From NCBI GenBank assembly GCA_030037185.1, contig JASHRR010000324.1, forward strand, positions 1 through 18,910: a stretch of DNA of 18,910 nt. The letters are read 5' to 3'. The DNA is from Xanthobacteraceae bacterium (GTDB lineage: Bacteria; Pseudomonadota; Alphaproteobacteria; Rhizobiales; Xanthobacteraceae). Below are positions 1 through 7,604 of the stretch, one piece after another (positions within the stretch are counted from its first letter, which is position 1; each line of letters begins with the position of its first letter). The position numbers were made by a program, and so were the translations under genes. The notes below the pieces were generated by a model, which ran no database searches, was not told where the DNA came from, and saw only the letters and a program-made list of their open reading frames with translations.

Positions 1-1
1 G

Positions 2-685
2 AACTCCAATTCGGTGTCGACCAATTATCATTCGGGGATCATGCCGTTCGACTACAAAGCGTTCGACGCGGTGGCGCGGGTCAGCGTCGAGACGCCGGCG
101 ATTGCGGTGCGCAACGACGCCCCCTGGAAAACGCTCAACGAGCTCATCGACTATGCCAGGCAAAATCCCGGCAAGGTCCGCATCGGAAATTCCGGCACTG
201 GCAGCCACACCCATTTCGTAGCGTCGGCGCTGTTTGGAACGGCGGACGCGAAAATCATCAATGTGCCCTTTGGCGAGGGGCAGGCGGTCGTCAATTTGCT
301 GGGTAGCCGCATTGAAGGCGTCATCCAGTTGCCGGCCGCGCTGGTTGCGCACGTCAAGAGCGGTGATTTGCGCGTGTTAGCGGTGCTGGGCGAGAAGCGC
401 GATCCGGTATTCCCCGACGTTCCGACCGCCAGCGAACTCGGCTTTCCGGTGGCTCTCGATATGTGGCGCGGCATCGCGGTGCCTGCCGGGACCCCGAAGC
501 CAGTGATCGCCAAATTGCAGGATGCAATCAGGCAATCGGTCGAGGCGGCGGCGTTCCAAGACGCCGGCAAATCGATCGGGTTTATCCCTGCCTATCTTCC
601 GTCGCAGGACTTCCAAAAGCTGATCGCCGGCGACGACGTGAAGCTTGCCGCGCTGATGGACCAGCTTGGGCTGAAGAAAAAATAA
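2..685 (+). CDS. tctC: TctC/Bug-family periplasmic solute-binding protein of a tripartite tricarboxylate transporter (5' truncated by window edge)
   Basis: The reading frame is open from base 2 to the TAA at 683-685. About 227 residues remain of a family usually near 320, so roughly the first 90-100 residues, including the signal peptide, lie outside the window. The GTG at 14 is an internal codon, not a start. Visible family features are the region around AVRNDAPWKTLNELIDYAR, a glycine-rich ligand-contact segment (GNSGTGSHTHF), the VPFGEG...NLLGSRIEG stretch and the late motif FPDVPTASELGFP, all typical of Bug/TctC proteins. By family, it captures a carboxylate in the periplasm and hands it to TctAB. 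tctB and tctA follow on the same strand. The 211-base gap to tctB is structured and may uncouple expression of the abundant binding protein from the membrane part. The family is clear; the substrate cannot be read from sequence. Confidence 0.93.
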   Translation, partial: NSNSVSTNYHSGIMPFDYKAFDAVARVSVETPAIAVRNDAPWKTLNELIDYARQNPGKVRIGNSGTGSHTHFVASALFGTADAKIINVPFGEGQAVVNLLGSRIEGVIQLPAALVAHVKSGDLRVLAVLGEKRDPVFPDVPTASELGFPVALDMWRGIAVPAGTPKPVIAKLQDAIRQSVEAAAFQDAGKSIGFIPAYLPSQDFQKLIAGDDVKLAALMDQLGLKKK

Positions 686-730
686 CGCTCCGGTCCGGCG
701 GGCACGCTCCTATCCGCCCCTGCTCCTCCT

Positions 731-763
731 CCCCGACCTCCCGCCTGCAGGGGGGGGTCGGGG
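731..763. repeat. GC-rich intergenic palindrome after tctC (REP-like)
   Basis: The arms CCCCGACC (731-738) and GGTCGGGG (756-763) are perfect 8-base complements. Pairing continues inward through C740-742 with G752-754, leaving a small loop around TGCA. There is no U-tract, so it is not a classical intrinsic terminator. Hairpins of this composition are scattered between genes in rhizobial-type genomes, so a REP-like dispersed element is the likeliest reading. It could also stabilise the 3' end of the tctC message. Family membership was judged by eye only. Confidence 0.6.
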
Positions 764-792
764 AAGCGCAAGGGCATGGGCCGGCGCGCTCA

Positions 793-863
793 GGTCGGCT
801 GCAGGCTAATGGAGCCGACCGTTTCGATCGGCTCCGGCTGACTTGCCCTCCTCGCAAACGAGG
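793..863 (+). promoter_or_regulatory. Mutually exclusive hairpins in the tctC-tctB gap
   Basis: GGTCGGCT at 793-800 is a perfect complement of AGCCGACC at 813-820. GGAGCCGA at 811-818 is equally a perfect complement of TCGGCTCC at 828-835. The shared middle strand means only one of the two 8-bp stems can form. A third small hairpin, CCTCG-CAAA-CGAGG, sits at 850-863, about 33 bases before the tctB start. This is the geometry of an attenuator or RNA switch, but no ligand or protein site is recognised and no U-tract follows either stem. Confidence 0.45.
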
Positions 864-896
864 GTCGAGAGATTTTCCGCCCCACAGGGATTTCCG

Positions 897-1403
897 ATGA
901 GCAATGTGGATGATCCGTCGCGGGCGGACCGTGCCGCCGGCCAGGTTTTGGTCCGCGCGATCACTGCCCGCCGCGGCGGCATGTGGGTTGCCGGGGTGCT
1001 CGCCGCCATCGGCCTTATCTTTACGTGGCAGGCCTCGCTCATCGATTTTGGAGATTTTGCTCTGCCAGGCCCCGGATTTTTTCCGCTGGTCTTGGGCCTA
1101 TCGGTGTTTGCGCTTGCCGTCGTGATTGGCGTCAGGGATTGGTTTCAGACGGCTGGCGGAGAACCGGTCGAACTCGGGCATCGCGACGTGCTGATCGTGC
1201 TCGCTGCGCTGGCGGCCGTGCCGCCGCTGTTCGAGCCGCTCGGCGCCTATGCGACGCTCGGACTGTTCGGAGCAGCGCTTCTTGTGCTGATCGCCCGGTG
1301 TTCGCTCGTGATCGCGGTGTTGTCGGCGGCGATCGGCATGGCCGCGTGCTGGTATTTCTTCCAGGTAGCGCTCGGCCTGCAGCTTCCGATCGGGCCGTTT
1401 TGA
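897..1403 (+). CDS. tctB: TctB-family small membrane subunit of the tripartite tricarboxylate transporter
   Basis: This encodes 168 residues starting at ATG 897, chosen because AGGGA at 886-890 lies six bases upstream and the family N-terminus is short and hydrophilic. An upstream in-frame TTG at 843 lacks this support. The protein has a polar N-terminus (about 1-24) and then roughly four hydrophobic segments: near 25-47, 57-80, 91-112 and a last pair up to the C-terminus. The segment ending in PGPGFFPLVLG is characteristic of TctB, in which the first helix is followed by a P-G-x-x-x-F/W-P motif. TctB is the poorly conserved small subunit that, with TctA, forms the inner-membrane sodium-coupled carboxylate carrier. 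tctA begins 13 bases after its stop, so the two are almost certainly co-transcribed and translated together. Confidence 0.88.
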   Translation: MSNVDDPSRADRAAGQVLVRAITARRGGMWVAGVLAAIGLIFTWQASLIDFGDFALPGPGFFPLVLGLSVFALAVVIGVRDWFQTAGGEPVELGHRDVLIVLAALAAVPPLFEPLGAYATLGLFGAALLVLIARCSLVIAVLSAAIGMAACWYFFQVALGLQLPIGPF

Positions 1404-1416
1404 ACGGGTAGGTGCG

Positions 1417-2928
1417 ATGACCGGCTTCGACCAATTGCTTGGCGGATTTGCAATCGCGCTGTCCTGGAAGGGGCTCCTGTACTGCTTCATCGGGTGTTTT
1501 TGGGGCACCATCGTCGGTGTGCTGCCAGGACTTGGCCCGCTCGCCGGAATGACGCTGCTGTTGCCGCTGACCTTCGGGCTCGATCCCGCGATCGGCATTA
1601 TCATGCTGACCGGCATTTTCTACGGCGCGATGTATGGCGGCTCGACCACTTCGATCCTGGTGCGCATTCCGGGCGAAGCGGCGTCCGTCGTCACCTGCAT
1701 CGACGGCTACGAGATGGCGCGCCAGGGGCGCGCCGGCCCGGCCCTGATGATCGCTGCGGTCGGCAGTTTCGTTGGCGGCACGTTCTCAATTGTCGGCCTC
1801 ATGCTGATTGCGCCGCCGCTGGCCAAGGTCATGATTGCGATCGGCCCGTCGGTCGAGGTCGTGCTGATGCTGCTCGCACTGAGCGTCATCTCGGTGGTGT
1901 CTGCCGGCTCGCGGACCAAGACGGTGTTGATGGTGGCGCTCGGGCTTCTGCTCGGCACCGTCGGTCTTGACAATCTCACCGGCGTCGCCCGCTTCACCTT
2001 CGGATATACCAGCATGGCCGGCGGATTGTCGTTTACATCGCTCGCTATCGGCCTGTTCGGCATTTCGGAAATATTGATCAATCTGGAAAAGACCGATCAG
2101 ATCAAGGCGATCCGTCCGAAGCTCAAGGATCTCGTGCCGCGTGCGAAAGATGTACGCGATGCGGCGCCGGCGATCGGGCGGGCCTCGATCATCGGCTTCA
2201 TCTTCGGCATCATCCCGGGCGTGAGCCACGTGGTCTCGACGTTCGTGTCCTATGCGGTTGAGAAGCGGTTTTCTGCACATCCCGAGGAGTTTGGCCACGG
2301 CGCGATCGCCGGCGTTGCGGGGCCCGAGACCGCCAACAACGCCGTCACCGGCACCGCGATGATCCCTCTGTTGGCGCTCGGCATTCCCTCGATCCCGGCG
2401 ACCGCGATCCTGCTCTCGGCGCTCACCATCCATGGCGTACAGCCGGGCCCGCTCTTGCTCACCGATCATCCCGAGGTGTTCTGGAGCCTGGTGGCAAGCA
2501 TGTATGTCGGCAACGTCATCTTGCTGATTCTCAATTTGCCTCTGGTTGGAATGTTCGTGAACCTGCTCCGGATTCCCTATGCGTGGCTCGTTCCCATCAT
2601 CCTGATCGTTTCGGTCATCGGCGTCTATAGCGTGAACTTTTCGGCCGCCGACATCTGGATCATGGTCATTTCCGGCGCTGCCGGCTACATCCTGCGCAAA
2701 TTCGGATACGAGATGGCACCCCTGCTGCTAGCGTTCGTGCTCGGCGATCGGCTTGAAGCGAATTTTCGCCTTGCCCTCACCATGTCGGGCGGCAGCTATG
2801 CCACCTTCGTGGATCACGTCTCCCTCATCGTGCTGGCCTCAGTGCTCGGGCTGCTGCTTGCCGTGCAGGCGCTGGCGTGGGTATTCGGATATCGCAAATC
2901 GGTGGCCGATGAGGCGGAGGGGGCGTGA
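1417..2928 (+). CDS. tctA: TctA-family large membrane subunit of the tripartite tricarboxylate transporter
   Basis: This encodes 503 residues, the normal family length. The start at ATG 1417 has a good ribosome site, GGGTAGGT at 1406-1413. The protein is almost wholly hydrophobic with about a dozen predicted membrane spans. It carries the two family signatures: GVLPGLGPLAGMTLLLPLTF near residues 30-50, and the GAMYGGSTTSILVRIPGEA...DGYEMARQGRAG stretch near 69-108. A matching second-half motif is GIIPGVSHVVSTFVSYAVEKR near 268-288. TctA is the translocation subunit that takes substrate from TctC, driven by an ion gradient. It is the last gene of the tctCBA operon. The 427 bases after its stop contain no further gene. 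Confidence 0.95.
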   Translation: MTGFDQLLGGFAIALSWKGLLYCFIGCFWGTIVGVLPGLGPLAGMTLLLPLTFGLDPAIGIIMLTGIFYGAMYGGSTTSILVRIPGEAASVVTCIDGYEMARQGRAGPALMIAAVGSFVGGTFSIVGLMLIAPPLAKVMIAIGPSVEVVLMLLALSVISVVSAGSRTKTVLMVALGLLLGTVGLDNLTGVARFTFGYTSMAGGLSFTSLAIGLFGISEILINLEKTDQIKAIRPKLKDLVPRAKDVRDAAPAIGRASIIGFIFGIIPGVSHVVSTFVSYAVEKRFSAHPEEFGHGAIAGVAGPETANNAVTGTAMIPLLALGIPSIPATAILLSALTIHGVQPGPLLLTDHPEVFWSLVASMYVGNVILLILNLPLVGMFVNLLRIPYAWLVPIILIVSVIGVYSVNFSAADIWIMVISGAAGYILRKFGYEMAPLLLAFVLGDRLEANFRLALTMSGGSYATFVDHVSLIVLASVLGLLLAVQALAWVFGYRKSVADEAEGA

Positions 2929-3227
2929 GCGGGCCCCCTCGGGCGACTTCCTGCAAACTCGCTGGACCGTTGAAGGCGAGGCTTTCGGCTGTGCGGCTTT
3001 CAGACAAATCGAGACGCCTGAGAACGAGGTTTGCTTGAGCCAATGCCCCCCTAGCCGAGGTGCCGCGGTCGGGCGCGCTGCGCGGGGCAACGGTCGACCT
3101 TGAGGTGCGCAAGTCTGTCGGGAGTTTTGTCGACCTCCAAACGCGCAAATAGATGTCGCTGGGGCAAAACTACAGAAAAATATGGTGTTAGCTCCCGCCC
3201 GAATTGTGGAGTAACTTGGCCGGCATT
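2929..3227. other. Non-coding stretch after tctA
   Basis: No reading frame here looks coding: the short open frames lack ribosome sites and recognisable motifs. A GGTCGACC palindrome near 3093-3100 recurs in part (GTCGACC) about 30 bases later, which could form a weak long-loop stem. No intrinsic terminator with a U-tract was found for the tctBA message. AT content rises towards 3160-3260, where the promoter of the next gene sits. Confidence 0.5.
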
Positions 3228-3256
3228 TTGACTGACGACTGAATATCGATCCTAAT
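3228..3256 (+). promoter_or_regulatory. Sigma70-like promoter for the TAXI binding-protein gene
   Basis: A -35 element TTGACT (3228-3233, 5 of 6 to consensus) is separated by exactly 17 bases from a -10 element CCTAAT (3251-3256, 4 of 6). The start of transcription would fall near 3263, leaving a leader of about 90 bases before the ATG at 3356. The surroundings are locally AT-rich, unlike the flanking coding DNA. It is the best promoter match in the window. Confidence 0.55.
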
Positions 3257-3355
3257 TTCATCACACAATTGACGGAGCTGCGGGATAGTTCCAAGCCTGC
3301 GGGTGCAGGGGGCCGCAGTCGCATCCGGTCAAAGGGTCAGGAGGGGGGGAGCAAG

Positions 3356-4555
3356 ATGCGCATCCAAACAAGAGCACGGGCGGCATTGTGGGCTGCCGGG
3401 ACATGCGTTCTTGTCGGGTTGGCAGCGGGCGCGCTTGGTCCAAGTTTTTCGACGCGGGTTCAGGCCCAAGCCATCCCGAAATCGCTTGAACAGGGCGGGC
3501 CAGACGCCGAGCTGCGGGCGCGCAAGAACCAGTGGACGGTCGGCGTGGCAGGCGGCTTGCTGTCCGGCAGCAACATGACGTTTGCTGACGAACTGGCGCA
3601 GGTCCTCGACGACGGCGACAATCTGCGCATCCTGCCGATGGTCACCTACGGGGCGGCCTCGAACCTCGACGATCTGCTTTATCTGCGCGGCGTCGATGTG
3701 GCGATCACACAGTCGGATGTGTTCGAGTATTTCCGCACAGAGCGCAAGACCGTCAATCTCGAAGGCCGTATCAATTACATCATCCGCTTGCCCACGTCGG
3801 AACTGCACGTCTTGGCGCGCACCGAGATCAACAGTCTCGCCGACTTGCGAGGCAAGAAGGTCAATTTCGGACCGGCGGGCAGCGCATCGAGCTTGACCGG
3901 AACGATCGTGTTTCAGCGGCTGGGGGTGCAGGTCGAACCGACCAATTATGACAATCCGCTTGCCCTGCAAAAGCTTAGATCCGGAGAAATCGCGGCGCTC
4001 ATTCGCGGGATCAATAAACCGATCGATTTCTTCGCGAAGATTCCGGCAAATTCCGGACTCCACCTGGTGCCGATTCCGTTCACCAAGAACTTTGAGGACT
4101 ACTATGCGCTCGGCGAATTTACCAACCAGGATTACCCGACGCTCGTTCCGCCCGGCCAGGTGACGGACACCATCGCGGTGCCGGCGGTGCTTGCGGTGTT
4201 CAACTGGCAGAAAAACACCGACCGCTACCGCCGGGTGCAGCGATTCGTGGAGGCTTTCTTCACCAAGTTTGATCAGTTCCAGCAGCCGCCGCGGCACCCG
4301 AAATGGCGCGACGTTAATCTGGCCGCGACGGTGCCGGGCTGGACCCGTTGGCCCCCGGCGGAGGAGATGCTGCAGCGACTTCGCCAGGCCAATGGCGCCA
4401 GTGCGCAGCAGGCCACGGCCGCCGCCGATTTCGCGACCTTCCTGCAGGAGAAAGGCGTCGGCAACGTGCAGCCGTCGGCGGATCAGCGCGAGGCGCTGTT
4501 CCGGGAATTCTTGCAGTGGCAACAGCAACGCCAGCGCGTCAGCCGCCAGCGATAG
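3356..4555 (+). CDS. TAXI-family (TRAP-associated) periplasmic solute-binding protein
   Basis: This encodes 399 residues from ATG 3356, which has an excellent ribosome site (AGGAGGGGGG at 3339-3348). A longer frame from 3269 would bury the signal peptide and is rejected. Residues 1 to about 38 are a Sec signal (Arg-rich start, hydrophobic core around ALWAAGTCVLVGLAAGALG, cleavage near VQAQA). The mature part shows the TAXI/NMT1-like layout: GLLSGSNMTFADELAQVL, then VTYGAASNLDDLLYLRGVDV, then AITQSDVFEYF, then the hinge segment LRGKKVNFGPAGSAS. The C-terminal 60 residues are Gln/Arg-rich. Such proteins capture small anions or amino acids for a TRAP permease, but no dctQM-type permease gene lies in this window, so it is an orphan here. 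The family call is firm; ligand and partner are unknown. Confidence 0.85.
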   Translation: MRIQTRARAALWAAGTCVLVGLAAGALGPSFSTRVQAQAIPKSLEQGGPDAELRARKNQWTVGVAGGLLSGSNMTFADELAQVLDDGDNLRILPMVTYGAASNLDDLLYLRGVDVAITQSDVFEYFRTERKTVNLEGRINYIIRLPTSELHVLARTEINSLADLRGKKVNFGPAGSASSLTGTIVFQRLGVQVEPTNYDNPLALQKLRSGEIAALIRGINKPIDFFAKIPANSGLHLVPIPFTKNFEDYYALGEFTNQDYPTLVPPGQVTDTIAVPAVLAVFNWQKNTDRYRRVQRFVEAFFTKFDQFQQPPRHPKWRDVNLAATVPGWTRWPPAEEMLQRLRQANGASAQQATAAADFATFLQEKGVGNVQPSADQREALFREFLQWQQQRQRVSRQR

Positions 4556-4583
4556 CTTGCCGATTTACCCCGACAGTAATCGC

Positions 4584-4602
4584 GGCCGGGCTTGTCCCGG
4601 CC
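4584..4602. repeat. GGCCGGG-CTTGT-CCCGGCC palindrome (rhizobial-type dispersed repeat, possible terminator)
   Basis: There are perfect 7-base arms (4584-4590 and 4596-4602) around a CTTGT loop, 29 bases after the TAXI gene stop. Palindromes of this exact core are a very common intergenic element in Bradyrhizobium-like genomes (recognised by sight, not searched). It lies between convergent genes and could end transcription or protect the 3' end, although no U-tract follows. Confidence 0.6.
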
Positions 4603-4751
4603 ACGGTGGTTGGCGTCGCTTCCCGCCGGAACCTTGGCGCGCAAGCCCTTTGCGGCGAATCTGAAACTCAAGCCGACGACCGCAATATCCATCCGGGGTC
4701 GAACTCTCGGCTTGGTATGAGGCAAGAGAACTGCCCGACATTCTAAGGGTT

Positions 4752-4765
4752 GGGGCAACAGCCCC
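4752..4765. terminator. Small hairpin just past the 3' end of the ABC operon
   Basis: GGGGC (4752-4756) and GCCCC (4761-4765) pair around a four-base loop, only five bases beyond the stop codon of the minus-strand ATPase gene. It sits between two convergent transcripts and may act for both. The stem is short and lacks a clear U-tract on either strand, so the terminator role is tentative. Confidence 0.3.
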
Positions 4766-4769
4766 GCCT

Positions 4770-5513
4770 TCAGGCGTGCGGATCGGTTACCTTTCCCAAC
4801 GCCCGCGCAATCTCCCGGTGAATTTTCGCCAGCTCCTCTGCGGTCTGCGGCTCGCGCGGGCGTGCGATCGGCAGTTCGGCGATCACCCGCGCCGGGCTCG
4901 CCGACAACAGGAACAGCCGGTCTGCCAAGCCGATCGCTTCATCGATGCTGTGGGTCACGATCAGCGTGGTGATGTGGCGGCTCGTCACCAGGGCGGCGAG
5001 CTCTTCCTGCAGATGTTTGGCGAGCGCCGCATCGAGCGACACGAATGGTTCGTCGAGCACCAGGAGGTCGGGTTTGACCGCGAAGGCGCGCGCCAGCGCG
5101 ACGCGGCGCGCCTGGCCGAGGGATAATTCGCCGGGAAAATGGCGGCGGTGGTCGGCAAGGCCCAGCGCGACGAAGATGGCGTCGAGGTCGGCATCGGCGG
5201 CCTGCGGCGCGCCGAGCCGGACGTTCTGTTCGACGGTGCGCCATGGCAACAGCCGCGGCTCCTGAAACACCATGCCGAGCTTGCCGTGATCTGGCAGATG
5301 CACCGTGCCGCTGTAATCGGAGTCGAGGCCCGTGATGATGCGGAGCAGCGTGGTCTTCCCGCAGCCGGAAGGGCCCACCAGGGCGCCCACCGTTCCGACC
5401 TTGAGGGTGAACGCCATCTCACGCAGCACTTCGATGGTGCCACCCGAGGCCGAACGGTAGGATTTCCTCCTTATGCTGACGTCAAGCCGCCTTCGGCCGC
5501 CAGCGTGAGACAT
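4770..5513 (-). CDS. ABC transporter ATP-binding protein (nitrate/sulfonate/taurine type)
   Basis: This encodes 247 residues when started at the ATG at 5513, which overlaps the permease gene by 32 bases. A longer frame to 5636 is a read-through of permease sequence in another frame. Nucleotide-binding motifs are all present: Walker A GPSGCGKTT (47-55), Q-loop Gln84, signature LSLGQ (130-134), Walker B LLVLDEP (150-156), D-loop after SLD and switch His188. The signature has Leu in place of the usual first Gly, a variant found in some members of this subfamily. The ribosome site before the start is weak, fitting translational coupling to the permease. It powers uptake with the permease and binding protein encoded just upstream. 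Sequence alone cannot distinguish nitrate, sulfonate, taurine or another ligand. Confidence 0.9.
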   Translation of the reverse strand: MSHAGGRRRLDVSIRRKSYRSASGGTIEVLREMAFTLKVGTVGALVGPSGCGKTTLLRIITGLDSDYSGTVHLPDHGKLGMVFQEPRLLPWRTVEQNVRLGAPQAADADLDAIFVALGLADHRRHFPGELSLGQARRVALARAFAVKPDLLVLDEPFVSLDAALAKHLQEELAALVTSRHITTLIVTHSIDEAIGLADRLFLLSASPARVIAELPIARPREPQTAEELAKIHREIARALGKVTDPHA

Positions 5514-6228
5514 ATCGTTCAATCGGCTGCACCATGAATGTTTCGATCGCCAGCATGACCAGGACGAAGGCGATAGCATAAGCGAGGATGCGCGTGACGT
5601 CGAATAACTGGAACGCGATGCCGATCTCGAATCCAACGCCGTTCGGCCGTCCCATCAGCTCGACGATCAGCACGATCTTCCATACCAGTGACAGGCCGGA
5701 CCGCGTGGCGGCAGCGAGATAGGGGGCGAGCTGCGGAATAAGGACGTGCCGCAGTCGCACCCAGCGGTTCATGCCGAACACATACGCCATTTCGTCGAGC
5801 TGGCGATCGAGCGCGCGGGCGCCCTCACGCACCGTTACCACCGCGTTGGGCAGCTTGTTGAGCGCGACCGCAACAATGGCCGCAGTTTCGGTGAGTCCGG
5901 CCCACACATAGGCGAGCACGATGATGACGAGCGCCGGCAGGTTGAGGAGTGCCACCAGCCACGGGTCGGCAAGACGATCGGCGAGGCGCGAGCGGCCCAT
6001 CCACACTCCAAGCGCCGTGCCGACCGTCATGGCGATGACAAAAGCAACCGCGACGCGGAGCAATGTCACGCCGAGATGGAAAGCGAGCGCACCCGATCGC
6101 GTCTCGTCCCACAGGGCGAGGCCGACAGTCTGCGGCCCCGGCAACATGCGCTGGCCGGCGATTTTCGATCCGGCATACCAAGCCACAACGAGCAGAATAA
6201 GCGACAGCAACCTTGAGGCGACGTTCAA
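5482..6228 (-). CDS. ABC transporter permease (nitrate/sulfonate/taurine type)
   Basis: This encodes 248 residues, normal for the SsuC/TauC/NrtB class. About six hydrophobic spans are visible, the first at residues 4-20 (LLSLILLVVAWYAG). The cytoplasmic EAA-type loop, which docks the ATPase, appears as EMAYVFGMNRWVRLRHVLIP in the second half. The ATG at 6228 overlaps the stop of the binding-protein gene in an ATGA arrangement, and its own 3' end overlaps the ATPase gene, so the three genes form one translationally coupled operon. It forms the homodimeric inner-membrane pore. Family assignment is secure; substrate is not determined. Confidence 0.92.
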   Translation of the reverse strand: MNVASRLLSLILLVVAWYAGSKIAGQRMLPGPQTVGLALWDETRSGALAFHLGVTLLRVAVAFVIAMTVGTALGVWMGRSRLADRLADPWLVALLNLPALVIIVLAYVWAGLTETAAIVAVALNKLPNAVVTVREGARALDRQLDEMAYVFGMNRWVRLRHVLIPQLAPYLAAATRSGLSLVWKIVLIVELMGRPNGVGFEIGIAFQLFDVTRILAYAIAFVLVMLAIETFMVQPIERYVSRWRPKAA

Positions 6229-7298
6229 TCGGATGTCTCCGGATCATAGAACGTCCCTTTGGCCAACTCCCGCGCCGGGCCGACCAGCTCGGCGCCACCG
6301 ATGTCGGCCAGCACGCGGTAGAGCCCGACGGCGTCGCGTTCCTCGTCCCGGACCGGGCGGCGCGGAATACCTTGGCTATAGCGTTGGCGGTAGATTTCGA
6401 GGCCGGCGCTGTCGGAGACGCCGATGCGCGGCCCCAGCCGCTCCCATTCGTGTTCCGAATTGGCAAGAATATCCTTCGCCATGGCGGCGACGCCGAGGAA
6501 ACGGACGACGGCCGACTTGTTCTTTGCCGCCCAGCCCGCATCGAACGCATAGCCGAGCATGGCAACCGGCCCGGATGCACCGAGGCGCCTTTCGATCGCC
6601 TCCATATCGATGCCTCGTTTCAGTCCCTTGCCTTCGAGTTCGGCGCAGAAATTCCAGAACGTGAGCGTGGCGTCATTCTCGCGCTGCAATGCTTTCTGCG
6701 ACAGGAGCGGCGGCGCTCCGTACACGATGGTCGCCTGCGCATTGAGATCAAGGCCGCCGCGACGCGCCTCTGCCTGCAGCATGAGCCAGCTTTTGTCGAG
6801 GGGGCCGCCGGCGATGGCGAGCTTCTTGCCCTTGAGGTCGGCAAGTCCGGCTATGGGAGAATTCGCCGGCACCATAACGGCGCCGATCTGGCTTGTGTAG
6901 GGATAAAATACAAGCTTGTCGCCGAGCGCGCGCTCGCGTGCAACCCACAGCCAATCCGAGACGATCAGGTCGGCAGAGCCGCTGCGCAGCGCAATCTTGC
7001 CGGCTTCGGTCGAGGCAAGTTCCACCACCTGGATATCGAGATCGGCTTGCTTATCGAGGCCGTGGGCCTTGATGATATCCAACTCCCAGGCGAGGGTCCC
7101 GGTCTTTTGGGCCGCAATACGAATGTGGTCGGCGGCTGGAGCCCTGGTGGCGAGGCTAAGGCTTGCCCATAGCGCGGCACAAAACGCTAAAGGCAGCTGC
7201 CCCCACCGCCACGCCGAATGCTGCGGCGCTCTGCGCCGGATCTCACGCCCGCTGCGGCCGCATCGCGCCCGCGGCAACGGCTGTACGCCACCGAACAT
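6225..7298 (-). CDS. ABC transporter periplasmic substrate-binding protein (PBP2, NMT1/SsuA-like)
   Basis: This encodes 357 residues from the ATG at 7298, picked because GGAGG lies ten bases upstream; an in-frame ATG at 7331 has no such site. The N-terminus is unusually long and Arg-rich (about residues 1-33) before a hydrophobic core (34-50), with a plausible cleavage after APA near 56. An LAFC sequence inside the core only loosely resembles a lipobox. The mature part follows the SsuA/NMT1 pattern: DHIRIAAQKTGTLAWELDII, GLDKQADLDIQVVEL, STEAGKIALRSGSADLIVSDW, then LADLKGKKLAIAGGPLDKSW. It is the first gene of the operon. The ligand is unknown, and the GTLAWELD pocket region differs from textbook taurine or nitrate binders. 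Confidence 0.87.
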   Translation of the reverse strand: MFGGVQPLPRARCGRSGREIRRRAPQHSAWRWGQLPLAFCAALWASLSLATRAPAADHIRIAAQKTGTLAWELDIIKAHGLDKQADLDIQVVELASTEAGKIALRSGSADLIVSDWLWVARERALGDKLVFYPYTSQIGAVMVPANSPIAGLADLKGKKLAIAGGPLDKSWLMLQAEARRGGLDLNAQATIVYGAPPLLSQKALQRENDATLTFWNFCAELEGKGLKRGIDMEAIERRLGASGPVAMLGYAFDAGWAAKNKSAVVRFLGVAAMAKDILANSEHEWERLGPRIGVSDSAGLEIYRQRYSQGIPRRPVRDEERDAVGLYRVLADIGGAELVGPARELAKGTFYDPETSD

Positions 7299-7604
7299 CA
7301 ACTTTTTTCCTCCGAACGGTGTACGCGTCACTTGCGCATTACGACGTCTAAGCAGCTCCCCTCAGCCACCGCTCGTCGGGTGAATTCCCGGGCCCGCCGC
7401 GTGGAGGCCCGATGGCAGGCGTTAACCACCCCGTGTTAGCGATTACTGCGCTAATCCGCCCTACGCAAAGGACGCGCCAGATGTTCACATCCCTGGACGA
7501 CTTAGCATACATGCTTCGCCAATCCTGGCCTCCGGATTTTTTCCTTATCGAGCTATTGGTTTTTCCTATGGCCACCGGAACACGCCAAAAACGGGAGACA
7601 TGAG
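7299..7604. other. Divergent intergenic region between the ABC operon and ald
   Basis: This 306-base spacer must hold the promoters for both directions. No gene is seen. It contains two inverted repeats (7436-7454 and AGCAT-AC-ATGCT at 7504-7515) and AT-rich patches near 7535-7568 just before ald. No confident -35/-10 pair was found on either strand. Alanine dehydrogenase genes are often controlled by an Lrp/AsnC regulator, but no such regulator gene is adjacent here. Confidence 0.45.
7436..7454. promoter_or_regulatory. Inverted repeat TTAGCG-N7-CGCTAA between divergent genes
   Basis: Perfect 6-base arms (7436-7441 and 7449-7454) flank ATTACTG. The size suits a dimeric regulator site. The surrounding GCGGATTAG/CTAATCCGCCCTACG wording also resembles a dispersed rhizobial palindrome, so it may be a repeat rather than an operator. 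Confidence 0.35.

Noticed and set aside
3329..4528. 399-codon minus-strand frame opposite the TAXI gene
   Set aside because: Shadow frame in high-GC DNA; the plus strand has a signal peptide, family motifs and a strong ribosome site.
4690..4769. tRNA-like wording on the minus strand (GAGAGTTCGACCCC)
   Set aside because: The T-arm stem has a mismatch, no consistent anticodon arm or acceptor stem could be built, and spacing is wrong.
5463..5471. Perfect ribosome-site sequence AGGAGGAAA inside the ABC ATPase gene (minus strand)
   Set aside because: No in-frame ATG, GTG or TTG follows within a usable distance; it encodes Arg-Arg-Lys of the ATPase.
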